Source: Oreocharis arfaki
Lineage: Eukaryota > Chordata > Aves > Passeriformes > Paramythiidae
Length of the DNA stretch: 64,000 nt
Direction: 5' to 3'
NCBI GenBank assembly: GCA_013398015.1
Contig: VZRR01008215.1
Span: forward strand, 91,980 to 155,979
Part shown: positions 1 to 10,985 of the stretch, in pieces
Numbering within the stretch: the stretch's first letter is position 1
How the letters are laid out: the number at the start of each line of letters is the position of its first letter
Translations under genes and position numbers: made by a program
The notes under the pieces: generated by a model
Databases searched by the model: none
What the model saw: only the letters and a program-made list of their open reading frames with translations
What the model was told of the DNA's origin: nothing

Positions 1-1502
1 TGAGAGAGGAGAGAGAATCATGGTAATCTTCCAAACACTTAAACCTGCAACAAATCAAAAGTCCCAAGGAAATGTTCCTAAACATTCGGGCACACTGTTG
101 TTAGATAATTAAAATTTGGCTTCCAGATCCTAAAACTGAAGACAAAACTCAAATTCCTCAGAAAAAAAACTTCTAGTTTTTTTTGCACACAGTGAACTTA
201 AGACAATTTTGCAAGGCATCCAAGGTATGAGGCTCAGAAGCATGGAAATGGAAAGGAAAGCCCTAGGAGCTGGTGGGCAGCAAATTTCCTCTTGCTGCAC
301 CTAGGGGTAAAATTAAGGGGCAAGCACACAATTTGGTAAGGGCTGGAGAGAGATTTACAGAGAAGATAACCACTCAACTATGCTAAGCCTGGCAGGACAA
401 CTGGAGGGGAGGCAGAGGAAGAATTACTTCAAAGGGGGAGAGAGGAGAGGAATAACAATAATTTAGACTAGTTCAGAAGCAACATTTCTAAATGCAAGGC
501 CATACCTTAGTAGCTCTTGCTTTTAACTGGCACAAATGCACACTACAGAACATCCTGCACATTAGGAGGTGTAAGGAAGCAACTGGATTTGAGGGGAAGA
601 GTGTCTTATAAAGTGGAATGATCTGTGCTTGTTATAACAGCTACATTTTCTAGGTTTAACTATCCCACACACATAGGATGCATTGTCAGAAATGACAGAC
701 TTTAAAATATAGATACAGAAAGTGTTGGGCACGTAGCCACTGGAAGCCTGAGGTCAGAATTTTACACAAGACTTCGAGACTCTGTCCTCTAGGCACATAG
801 AAGCTCACTCAGCTCATCTCATGCAGGCAGAACCAGAGCAAGACACTGCCCACAGCGTAGCCACAACAGCTTCAGGAACTGAGTCAGCTTCCTGAGAGCA
901 TCATTTCACAGCTAAATAAATACCATGGCACTAAGCTGTGGTTGCAAATACCTCGGGGCAGGTTTAGGCCTTCACTCATACTCAAGCTGACACAAGTATA
1001 TGCAACCAAGCTGCTGTCTTAAGAGTCTGAGCAGCAGCAGGCACATCAGTCTCACTGGCTCCTGAATGATGCAGTTTGTCAGTAGGCTGAAGCTGCTTCC
1101 AAAGGAAGGACTTAAGCCTTTTGCAGAAATAGGCAAAGTGTGTCCAGAAGAGTACTAAAACTACAACGAACTAAACTAAACAGAACTGACTGCGTGACTC
1201 AGTCACAGGCTAATTTAGTAACTGAAATAAAATCGGGAAGTACTGGATGGCTCATGCATGGGAGGCCCTCAAGCAGTGCCTCCAGCCAGATCTCCTCACT
1301 GATGGTTCAGGATTCCTACCTAAGCACCGTGTTTTCCAAGCACAACACAGTTCATCAACTACCAGGTCTGTCCTATAGAGGAGTACTGTGATAAAGCAGT
1401 GCTTTCCCTCAGCGTTCAGAAACCTACAAGGCATGAGCAATCCATCTGCAACCATAAAATTAAGATGGGGCAAAAGACTTAAAGAGAAGAAGCCACACTT
1501 AC
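1..1502 (-). other. EPHX1 intron 8 (part)
   Basis: I looked on the minus strand for the expected final exon, including the glycine-glycine-histidine-phenylalanine motif around the catalytic His, and did not find it. The stretch reads as ordinary intron, with an AG-rich first 450 bases and no repeat that I recognise. The terminal exon should lie left of position 1. Confidence 0.75.
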
Positions 1503-1628
1503 TTTTCATGTTTCTGTGTGCCTATCCCCTTCTGAAAGTTTTCTTTGTAGAAACGCATCGAGGAGACAATGCAGCCTGACACCCAGTAGATCATGACATT
1601 GGTGAGCAGATCATCCAGGCTGAACTTC
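1503..1628 (-). other. EPHX1: EPHX1 exon 8: lid tyrosine in RFYKEN
   Basis: The acceptor TGCCTCTTCAG precedes 1628, and the donor GTAAGT follows 1503. The 126 nt encode KFSLDDLLTNVMIYWVSG and MRFYKENFQKGIGTQKHE. The Tyr in RFYKEN is the second lid tyrosine. After this exon the protein still needs about 65 residues, which the remaining 1.5 kb of the window does not supply. Confidence 0.96.
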
Positions 1629-4600
1629 CTGAAGAGGCAAGCCCCAGAGAATGATTAATTAGAACTGAATGCTGATTTGCATCACTTTAGCAGGGACTTG
1701 ACTTTGGTTTGGTTTTAAGGAGGAAAAAACCAAAAGTTACTGGAAAAAAATAGTTAACTTGGTTAAGAGTGGAGAGGTGAAGTCACTACTGCCCCTCTGT
1801 CTGCCAGTGACCAACTAAGGATGCTAGAGGCTTTTGGACACACACTGGGAAGTGACATTTTAACTCCTACAGGGAAGGCAGACTCCAACAAGCACCTTAT
1901 GCTGCAGCATGGCTGTCTCTCCTGTCCACAGACTGGGAGGGTGGGAGCAGAACAGCACATTCAACAGCTTGTGCCATTTATTAATGATCATCTGAAATGC
2001 TACCGTGAGCCTTCAACAGAGCCATCACACACCAACATGTGCTGTAAACAGTGCATGTTTCACATCAAATTATTAGCTGCATGCAGTGCAAACATTCCAT
2101 TCAAATCTGCTGCCACTGGGCCTTTCCATAGCATGCCCCATCCCTCCATTCCTGCCAGGTAGTTCTCAGAGGGGATTTCATCTCTGATTTCTGCTGCACA
2201 CTAAACATAATCCTTTATTAGCAAATGGTAGGTAGATGAAGCAGTAACAATCAATCCAAAGCCAATTCACAGTGAGTTAATTGTTATTATTACAATGAAT
2301 CATGAGTTCCCAGCATCTTAATGTGGGTTAAACTTTTGGTCCTAATGACATTCTTCCCCCAGGTCAGTTTCTAACATCCAGGAGTTGCAGGGTGTATTTC
2401 TTTCCTAGGAGATCAAAGTGGGAAGGGAATCCATCACCTTCCATGGCCTGTTTGCCTCTCTCTGTGCTGTAGTGCAACCCTGCACCAGCTGCAGTCACTA
2501 CAGACTCCCTGAGGTGTGAGGTGACCACTTCAGACAAACCTCTTCAGATGACTCTGGGCTTAGTCACCTCACCCAAAACGGCGGGAGAGAAAGGGCTTAC
2601 CTCTCTAGTCCTCCATCCTCTAGATTCCGGAATTCCATATCAGTCCACGAAGAAAACTTCTCCAAGATGTATGCAGCCAGTCCTACAGGCGAGTCATTCA
2701 AACCACAGCCTGTAAAGGGGGAGGAAAATTTAACTAAAATTGTGATATCCAACTACTGAGAGTGTTAGAGAAGCTGCCTATTATAACACAGGGGATGTAA
2801 CTTCACAAAGCTGTTCCATCAGCTGCTTTCTTAAATAAATTAATTAAATAGTATAATGAGTCGGAGCCATTTAATGCCACATGACAAACTGAGAGTATCT
2901 GCAAAGGAGCAGGCTCCACATTAGCTCACACTGAACGTTTTTTGAACTGATGTAACAGTATTGGATTTCTGCTGGCTTTTCTTTTTTTCTGGTAAGCTAA
3001 TAAGATTAAGCTCTATGTGCCAAGGAGGGTTTGCTTCCATTAATCTGGAAGTTGTCATGTATTAAACAGCATTACAGAGCCAAACCCCACATGCCTACAC
3101 ATGACCAGGAGGATTTTGCAGCATTATCTAACAGCAAAAACATTTCAAGGATTATTAGAAAGTCATTAAGGAACAGCAAGGCTCTACTAAATGGTCCATC
3201 TTCTGAATTAGCAACAGCAAACTGCCTTCTTGTAGAACAAGCCTTAATATAGACTTTGTAGTGTGCTTTTCTCGGACAGAAGAAACACACCTGCACTTGG
3301 AACTTCGATCTCTGAAATACAGGGACTGTAAACTGTCCCAGCTTCTCAGCAGAACAGGAGAAAAAGCTGTTCCCAAGGAACAGCAACTCATTTGAAGTTC
3401 CACCCATGCCACTCAGCCTTCCAGGAAGATGCCTAACACAGCAGCTGGCACAATTCCATCAGTAATTGCTATTTAAACAGGACAGTGGAGTTTCAGTTAT
3501 TAAGCAACTACCACTGGTCACTGAAAAGGCAAGTGTTTGAAAAAGTTCTGTTCAGCATTCTTTCCAGATCTGCTGGACATGACAAGCAGTAGCCTGTTCT
3601 CATCTGCTTACTGTGAGTAGAGTACATCTGTTCACATAGGAAAAAACCCTGATATTGGCCCTAAGAGCACTTGGAATACAGGCATTTCTGTCAGAGATTT
3701 CTTCAGAGTGCTTTTCTCCTTTCAGGAACCTGCCACTGCCCTGCTCCTCTCCTCTTTGTCCTGAGGATCGCAGGAATGATCCAGCTCCCACAGCATGAAC
3801 TGGCTGCTGGTTCCCAGTCTGCTCTGACACACCACACATGACTGGTAAAGGCAAGAATCAGCCAAAATTCTGATTGCAAAGGAGCATGGCTTAGGCATCT
3901 TTCAGCCATTAGTTTCCCTCTCTTTCCTAAAGCACAAAAGACGGGCAATTTTTAGAAATCAAAACTCAACGGAAGCAAAATTATTTTAAATCCATAAAAT
4001 TATCCTTTTCCCTACACATTTTAAGAACATACCTGCCTAAGTAGGTAAGCTTATGGAAAACCATTAAGAAATATTTTCCTTAGCTATGTTTTTAATAAAA
4101 TCCATCAGTGAATTGCTGCTGCACTAAACTAAAATGTAGTCAGTACTGACTCAGTTGTCCAATTCAGTCACAAAAGTTGTTTTTAAAATAGAAACACTTA
4201 ATACTCAGATACTTTAAGCAGTTAAACCATCTGAGTGACTAGCTCATCTAGAAAGAACATTCATAGCTACAATTTTTTTCCTTGAAAGTCTGCAAGTGAT
4301 TCAGAACAATGAGTGAAGTGAAATTTGATTTTACTTCTCAGGTATTACTTATCCCTATAATAAATAAGCTACATTGTGTGCTGAGACAGCTAAAAGCTTC
4401 TTGTAGTTTACATTATTTGAATGTGATCCATTCTCTGAAAAGAAACTATCTTTTGCTCTCAGCAGAGCTGCATTTGAAACGGAATTGCAGTCCCCAGTGA
4501 TAGCAGAAGTGGAAAAATATTAAACAATCTATTTTATTTATGAAAACTGGAAAATGAGGTCAGTGGCACTTGGAGCATGCTCAGTTTGTAATGTGCAGAT

Positions 4601-7600
4601 ACACTGCAAAAAAAAAATATTATCTTCTGCATATTTTTAGCAGCACGTTTTGTTTCTATGAAAGCACAGCTAAAGTGAAGAGACTTAAGCATTCTGAGCT
4701 CAGAAGGTTGTGGGGGTTTTTTTGTTTGTTTTACCAACAGTATCCGGCTTTGTAGCCTGTATGTGAGCATAGCCAGACTCGGATAAAATCCTGTAGAGCC
4801 CTTTTTTCAAGAAGGGAAACATTCTCCTGACATCTTCATCCTGGAATCCGAAGAGCCCTGGGAAGTACTGGCCCAGCAGGACGGAGAGCAGGTGAGTGAG
4901 TCCCAGCTTCGAAACTGAGGCCATATTTAAATGGAGACCTTTCACATGGCTAAAGACAAAAACAGAAAAAGCCCCACCAGTTAACAAAAAGTTAACAGAA
5001 GTTCAAAGTTCTTGTATTTAGAGTCATAGAATATGCTGAGTTGGAAGGGACCCACAAGGATCATCAAAGTTCAGCTCCTGGCCCTGCACAGAACACCCCA
5101 AGGGTCACACCACGTGCCTGAGAGCGTTGTCCAAACGCTTCTTGAACTCTGCCAGGCTGGTGCTGTGACCTGTAACATTTAAAATGTTTTAACAGAACTG
5201 GACATACTTGAATTCCAGCCTGTTAATTACATCAGGACCTCAGTTGCCCTTTCAGTGTGGCTTTTCACACAAAAATGACAAGTCAGAGGGGCAACTGTCA
5301 GTAATCAGCAGACACTCCAGGGCACTAAGCCACAAATCCTCCCTGTTTTTTTTCTACAAGTACTTGTCCCGCTCCAGACCTCAGTGAGGCCACTACCAAA
5401 CTACTGCACAACTGCTTGAAAGAAAAAGCATTTAATATAAACTAAAGTGTGTAATTTTGGATCATTGCTAAACACTGAGCATCAAAGAGAGAAACTGCAC
5501 AGTGAGGACTTGGGCAGGAACTCCCAAGTGCAGGAGAAATAACTATTCATGGAGTAAAACAGCTGTACCAATGGGGTACTCACTTGGGAGCTATCTGGGC
5601 CAGGTTGGTGCAGATGAGCCAGCCCCAGTCACCACCCTGGATGTAGAACTCGTTGAATCCCAGTCTGAGCATCAACTCATAAAAAACAGAAGCGGCACTC
5701 ACGGAGTTGAAGTCTGCATTAAAGGAAAAGAACACTTTTGTTGTATTGATTCCACCCACACTTCTGACCCTGAAGCATTGACTCTCCACATCAAGGCAAC
5801 ATTCGAGTTCCTCAAAAGCTTCAAGTCCAATTCTCCTTGCCTGTCTGACTGACTGTATGGAAGCCCTTGCTCAGCATCCAGGCAGGGTCTAGAGAGCAAG
5901 CAGAAAACCATGAGGAGGACAAACTCCAGCCTTTGCTGCAGACTGGTGCTCTCCTGGTTGTCCATGCCCTTGCCCCAACAAGGAGCTGCCAGAGTCCCTT
6001 TAAACTCGGCTCTGTCCATACTCCATCTGAGCCCCATCACAGGCACAGAGAGCTGCCCAGGGAGTGTTTCTGTTTTGTCTGCTGGGAGCACAGTCTCCTC
6101 TTAATGATAGTTGGAAACTCTTGTTTCCACCAGCGATGCACTTCTCCACTGCTTCTGAACACTGACCACGTAAATCATAGCCAGGGAAGCAGAAAAAAGC
6201 AAACTCAGGCCTCTCCTGCCAGTCATTCACCTGCACATGTAATTAAATGCTAAACTCAGTACCACTTTAAACGCTACCTGGCTTCAATTTGCTGCAGCTT
6301 GTGTTTGTATCCCTCAGAGCACAAGTTGAGCAAGCAGGTATTTGGCTGCAATCTGCCATGTGGATACGTGAACTGCTTTGTTTCAACTGCTCCTTCTCAC
6401 CTACCTGTACAATGCTGTTAAATATGGATTCAAAACACCCAAAAGGAACAGCAATAAACTAAATTTACCCTGCCTGCTCACTCACAGACAATTCATGGAT
6501 GCAATTACAACTCTTCAGTTGCCCCTTCACAGCCTTTTATGGTGCTTTTTAACTTATCTATCTACACATTGCTCCAGAAACTAGCCAGTGATGTCACCCA
6601 GTCACTCCCTTATCTCCCCCCTCCCACACGGCACACAGGATCTCTGTTTCCTCACTGGGAAAACAAGAAGTGTGTAACAGGAGTTGCTGTTCTGCTAACA
6701 GAGGCTGTCTCACTGTGAGACTGGGCTTGTGGGGGTTCAGTTTCTTCTCATGCATCATACCTTTTTTGTGGGGTGCTTCTGAGAAACCATAGCCGGGGAT
6801 AGACGGGCAAATGACCTCAAAAATGTGCTCATCGCCGAGGCCGTGGCTTGCGGGATCCGTCAGGAGAGGGATAATTTTGTAGAACTCGTAAAACGAGCCA
6901 GGCCAACCATGAACCATCAGCAGTGGCTTTGCAGCCTGGCCTTCAGGCAAACGAGGAGGCTTTACGTGAACAAAATGGATATCAATGCCTGTAAAAATAA
7001 AGTCATTAATTAGTACGCCCAAATTTACCATGGCACTGAAACTAATCACAGAACAGATTACGAATAAAGCTTTTCTCCAGTCCTTTTTTTTTTTTTGGTG
7101 AGTGTGCAAACACGCTGCACCTCTCTGGATACATTTACCCAAGGACCTTAAAGTACTTCATAATGGGCAATTAAGCATCACAGCAGCCAAATGAGGTTGC
7201 CCATTTCTGTTTTAAAATAAATTGGCAAATTAAGACATAGAAGTGAAGCAATCGGTAACACAGTGACTCACACTGTGAGCTTACAGGCAGAGGAGACGAC
7301 TACATCATTTAGTCCAAGTGCCCTTAAATTCTATCCAAATGTCCCTACATGGCATGGGATAGGCTTCAGTCAGCCACACATTTTTCTTCCTGAAAGGCCT
7401 ACAATTGCAGCTTGAAGGCACCAAGAGATAGGGAATCCATCACAACTTGCAGCTGTTGGTTTGGGGGCGTTAATCACTTTCCTCATTTTGTGCATGCCTT
7501 ACTTTCCATTTGAGCATGTCTGGCTTCTGTCCCCAGCCACTGACCCTAAATGCTACAGCAAAAGGAATTTAAAAAGCCTTCACTAAGTATCCTCTGCCTG

Positions 7601-10600
7601 TGGAGGTCTCCTGTAATCAGGTCACACATCTTAACTGCTGATAAACCAATCATGCCAAATCAAGGATTTTATGCCTGGCTAAAAGAGAGTTGAAGTGTTC
7701 ATTTTTGTACTTCTTTCCTACCCTTTGTCCAAAGCTTTCAGAGTCTCTTCAAGTGAGTAAACCAAAACAGGAAACTATGTTCTAGTACCAGTCTCCTGCT
7801 TGTTCAGTAAAAGGCAAAATCTGCAGTGTGGTTTCCACTGTGATCCTTTGCAGCAAGAAAGCTTCACACAGCACTGCCCTACCTGCTCCAGGTGAACTGC
7901 TCTTCCTCAAAATAACCCAGGGCTTTGTTTTCCAGGAAACAGGAATTTGCTCCCAGCAGAGACTGAATGCCTCATTTCTTGATGTATTTAAGCATATTTT
8001 ACTCACTTCAGTCCATCAGCAATCCCACCCTCTTTCACTGACTTGAGATTTCCCCATCCTTGACACTCCTGTGAATCTCTGCATTCTCTGAAAAGCTTTC
8101 AAGTGATGACAGAAGGTAGGAATCTGATACACAGCATGTTTGACCTTGTCTTTTCATATCTCCTCTCTGTAATCTTTCCCAACACTGAAATTTCCCTTCC
8201 CCACTGCTATACATAGTGCATTGTCCTTAGCTGCTTCTCCCTTTCTTGTCTCAGATGGTGCTTTTTCCTTCTTTTTTAAGGGAAGGCTTTCTGGTTCTAT
8301 CTTTTTCAGCACTAACATCATTTAAATAAATGCTTTATGCTCTAACCACCATGTAACACCATTTTTTGTCCCAAATCCATTTAAAATGTTATGGCAAACT
8401 GCACCATTTGAAATAACACATAATTATGGGTGCAAGTAAAAACGTAACAAAATACTCTGTTAAGGTTAACTTTTGCCATCATGTGAGACAACTGCCTGCT
8501 GTGCTCTAGATCTACAACTGCATCCCAAATGACCCAAGCACCACCCTAAATCAGGCACCTGAAAAAGCCCAGTCTGACCAAGCTCCAGCACCAGCAGAGC
8601 TTGGCTGAATGAACTCTTTGGAAAGGTGCAGTGTGCTCTGCATGAAGAGAAGCCATTCCCTCACACCTGGCAGCACATCAACCCCAGGGGAAAGGCACTG
8701 CGCACTCCTAGGCCTGGGAATGCTTGCAGAGGTGCAGCAGAGCACATCTGCCCTGGCAGGCAGGGACAACCTGCCCATCTGAGGAAGGCTGCCAGGCTGA
8801 CGGCTTCCCCGTGACAGCGGCAGCTGGGCAGCTCCAGGGAGCATGAGGAGGCATCTGTGGGAGTGTCTGCATGACTGCATGCGAGTCAGGGAACATGTGT
8901 ACATCTCGAGATCCACTTCAGCTTGCAAACACCCGTGCTTGGCTCCCGTTAACACCAGCTGACAGCCTGCTCATGCACAGGGAATTCCATTTGTCATTCC
9001 TTGTCCTAAAGGCTTCGGTTACAGCGAAGGAGTTCCTTGCTGCTCCGGCAGTGATCCAGATGCCAATGATCCAGACTGTGGCAGCCAAGGAGGGAAGGCT
9101 TGTGTGACACAACCAGAGCCTTCTTCCCACCAAGTTCCCTTGCAGACAAACTTATCTATTACTGTTTATATTTTAAGGGTAAAAGCTACACACCTTGAAT
9201 CTTTGTTTTGAATTGTGGGTACTGGTTGAGGACTTCAACTTGTTTCTTCCAATTGAACTGGTTTTTCCAGTAGGACACAACCTTCCTGAGATGCACCGAG
9301 TTAGTCCCATAATGGAAGCAACTGTTCTCCAGGGGCTCAGTGAATCGAGCCTGGTCAAGTCTCCTAAATAAATCCTACAGGGAAAAAGAAAGAAGAGACA
9401 TTAAAAGCACTTGTGTCTGCTGCCTTGGGCTCTACCGTGCATGGTTTCTAGTTATTCCCAAGTGAAACGAGAACAATGGGAATAACATCTCTAATTAGAC
9501 ACCTGTGCCTTTTGCTGATGCTCCATCAGCTGTTCCAATTCTTTTCCTCCTCCAGATGGCCTCCTTCCTCTTCCATTCACAGCTGTTCTCAGCCTTTGTT
9601 CTGCAGGCCTGCCTAACCTGTCTGCCAGGCTGAGAACCACAGAGGGCAAGATGCTCTGCTGGCACTGCTGTGGCTTCACAGGGTAAGTCCTGCTGCCTTT
9701 CCAGGGTACTTTCCTCACAAACAATGCATGGATCTGGCCCAAACCTTTTGCTTTCCATCCCAAACCCACAAGTGGGAGGTCTTCACTGGGAAACACTTGG
9801 AAGGATTTTGCATAGACAAAAAGTTGGTGAAACTAGACTGAAATTAAAGTTTGCCAATCTGGAAGAACAATGACAGCCACCTTCCCATTGCATTTCAAGG
9901 GTACAGGGCATGCTGGTGATACTGCAAGATCACTCCAAAACCACTCGGCAGGGAAGGACAGCCAAGCCCCCCTTCCTACTGCAAACAGAACCACAAAGTA
10001 GCTGAGGGTGAAAGGCAGGTCTGGAAATCTAACCCTGCTCAAACATTTTTAAGTTAGAAATTATCCAGCTTAGTGTCTGCAGTGTAAGGGGAAAACATAA
10101 TGGAGATCAATGTCCCTCGATATTACTAAGAAGGGCAAGCAAAGTGTTAAAAAACCCAGGCCTTGCTGAGAAATTAGGGATCTATTATAAATTAATAACA
10201 TGAGCAATCCCATGAGTATTGTTTGAACCATGACTCCACAAAGATCTGTGAAATCGTTCAATCCCTGGCTTAAACACACACAATCAAAACCTTTCTATCC
10301 AACAAATTCTGCAACGTATGTGTTTACTGTAATTACCACAGTAATTTAGTGTTGACCAAAGTAGACTACTAATTACAGAAGAATCAGCATCCAACACAGC
10401 TGCAAACATAAAGCAGTCAAGAAAATGAGGTATTTGCAATTGCTTTGGAAAGAAAGGGGGAAAAAAAAGACATTGTTCTTATTCTGGTCTACACAAACTG
10501 AGGAAAATGCACAAACAGAAAAACAGAGTTGAGTAATCTGTAATATGATTTTTATGTTTATTAGGCTTTGAAGAGTAGGTTTATTTACCAGCAAGCATGC

Positions 10601-10980
10601 AAGAGCCAGCTGAGAACAAAATTACACAGTGAGATCTGCCTATTCATACCTATCTTCTGAAGTACTGAAAAACTCCTTCCCCCAAGACCTGGACATCACT
10701 GGCACTCTGCTGGTTAAATTTAAAAATTACTTCCAAACACATCCTGCATTTATTTGGCCATTTCTTCCTTCCCTTCCCCCCAGCACAGAGATTTGCTTAC
10801 ACTCAGCTCTTCCTCTGTAGTCTCCACCTTAAATGGCCGAACACTTGTGTCCTCTTGAGTCACAGGCTTTTGTCCCTGGCCCCACCACCCATCTTTGAAG
10901 GGCAGCGTCTCTTCTTTCTTCTTGGAAAACCAGAAGTAGATGAGGATCGTCCCCAGGACCAGGAGCACCTCGAGCAGCAT
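1503..10980 (-). CDS. EPHX1: EPHX1, microsomal epoxide hydrolase (seven of eight coding exons; 3' end outside window)
   Basis: The enzyme opens epoxides to trans-diols by a two-step mechanism: an Asp forms an ester, and a Glu/His pair hydrolyses it. It is an alpha/beta-hydrolase-fold protein held in the ER membrane by an N-terminal anchor. The joined exons are 10980-10801, 9374-9194, 6988-6761, 5713-5584, 4949-4735, 2709-2601 and 1628-1503. They sum to 1169 nt, about 389 residues, and every phase matches across GT/AG junctions. Visible features: hydrophobic anchor at residues 2-17 followed by KKK; EETLPFKDGWWG; the epoxide hydrolase N-terminal domain; oxyanion motif HGWP at 147-150; nucleophile motif GGDWG with Asp225; ESGYAHIQ carrying the lid tyrosine; and RFYKEN carrying the second lid tyrosine. 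Human EPHX1 is 455 residues, so about 65 C-terminal residues, with the catalytic Glu and His, lie left of position 1. No stop or frameshift is seen, so this looks functional. The family assignment is very secure. Confidence 0.97.
1629..2600 (-). other. EPHX1 intron 7
   Basis: Ordinary intron sequence of 972 bases between exons 7 and 8. Open frames here are short and match nothing I recognise. Confidence 0.85.
2601..2709 (-). other. EPHX1: EPHX1 exon 7
   Basis: The acceptor CCTTTACAG precedes 2709, and the donor GTAAGC follows 2601. The 109 nt encode GLNDSPVGLAAYILEKFSSW and MEFRNLEDGGLER, a highly conserved stretch of EPHX1. Phase is compatible with exons 6 and 8. Confidence 0.96.
2710..4734 (-). 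other. EPHX1 intron 6
   Basis: Intron of 2025 bases, AT-rich in its left-to-middle part (about 3960-4320). No exon, RNA gene or recognised repeat was seen. Confidence 0.85.
4735..4949 (-). other. EPHX1: EPHX1 exon 6: lid region
   Basis: The acceptor GTCTTTAG precedes 4949, and the donor GTAAAA follows 4735. The 215 nt encode residues 241-311 plus flanking split codons. It starts HVKGLHLNMA and ends ESGYAHIQATKPDTVG. The tyrosine of ESGY corresponds to one of the two lid tyrosines that activate the epoxide oxygen in this family. Confidence 0.96.
5020..5172 (-). mobile_element. CR1 3'-end fragment in EPHX1 intron 5
   Basis: The plus strand reads TCATAGAATATGCTGAGTTGG then AAGGGACC and a run on to CTCTGCCAGGCTGGTGCTG. 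This is the reverse complement of the 3' tail of an avian CR1 LINE, so the element is in minus orientation with its 3' end at about 5020. It is 5'-truncated, as most CR1 copies are. It lies inside the 634-base intron between exons 5 and 6. Confidence 0.85.
5584..5713 (-). other. EPHX1: EPHX1 exon 5: catalytic nucleophile Asp225
   Basis: The acceptor TTTAATGCAG precedes 5713, and the donor GTGAGT follows 5584. The 130 nt encode the end of codon 197 through the first two bases of codon 240. The nucleophile elbow IQGGDWG places Asp at residue 225, matching human Asp226. The residue after the final Gly is Trp here, where I recall Ser in human. Confidence 0.96.
5714..6760 (-). other. EPHX1 intron 4
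   Basis: Intron of 1047 bases between exons 4 and 5. Overlapping open frames on both strands at 5.7-6.25 kb have no recognisable domain and are taken as chance. Confidence 0.85.
6761..6988 (-). other. EPHX1: EPHX1 exon 4: oxyanion-hole motif HGWP
   Basis: The acceptor TTTTTACAG precedes 6988, and the donor GTATGA follows 6761. The 228 nt encode residues 121-196. The exon contains IDIHFVHVKPP, then PLLMVHGWPGSFYEFYKIIP, then CPSIPGYGFSEAP. HGWP supplies the oxyanion hole in epoxide hydrolases. Reading on into the intron gives spurious extra residues that are not part of the protein. Confidence 0.97.
7290..7760 (-). mobile_element. Old, diverged CR1 fragment in EPHX1 intron 3
   Basis: The plus strand has a degraded but ordered match to the antisense of an old CR1 subfamily. 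It includes GGGAATCCATCACAACTTG, GTTAATCACTTTCCTC, GTCTGGCTTCTGTCCCCAGC, and then CCTGTAATCAGGTCACACATC. The order fits the 3' untranslated part of a minus-strand copy. Edges are approximate. The divergence indicates an old insertion. Confidence 0.6.
7761..9193 (-). other. Rest of EPHX1 intron 3
   Basis: Intron sequence between the CR1 remnant and exon 3. GC content rises around 8.55-8.9 kb, but no exon or recognised repeat was seen. Short frames on both strands there are not supported by splice sites or similarity. Confidence 0.8.
9194..9374 (-). other. EPHX1: EPHX1 exon 3
   Basis: The acceptor CCCTGTAG precedes 9374, and the donor GTGTGT follows 9194. It is 181 nt long and encodes residues 61-120 plus one base. 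The product begins DLFRRLDQARFTEPLENSC and ends in PQFKTKIQ. This is the epoxide-hydrolase N-terminal domain, which wraps the catalytic core in this family. Confidence 0.96.
9375..10800 (-). other. EPHX1 intron 2
   Basis: Intron of 1426 bases between exons 2 and 3. Nothing beyond ordinary intron sequence was seen. Confidence 0.85.
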
Positions 10981-10985
10981 AATGC
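10801..10985 (-). other. EPHX1: EPHX1 exon 2: start codon, membrane anchor and WWG motif
   Basis: The acceptor CTTGCAG ends at 10986, and the exon begins with five untranslated bases before the ATG at 10980-10978. The base at -3 is A, a good initiation context. It encodes residues 1-60: a hydrophobic segment, a lysine cluster, and the EETLPFKDGWWG stretch typical of EPHX1 orthologues. The donor is GTAAGC (10800-10795), leaving phase 0. The acceptor immediately before the ATG implies that a separate non-coding exon 1 exists upstream. Confidence 0.96.

Noticed and set aside
6594..7142. 182-codon minus-strand frame
   Set aside because: Only 6761-6988 is real (EPHX1 exon 4). The ends are intron read-through across the acceptor and donor.
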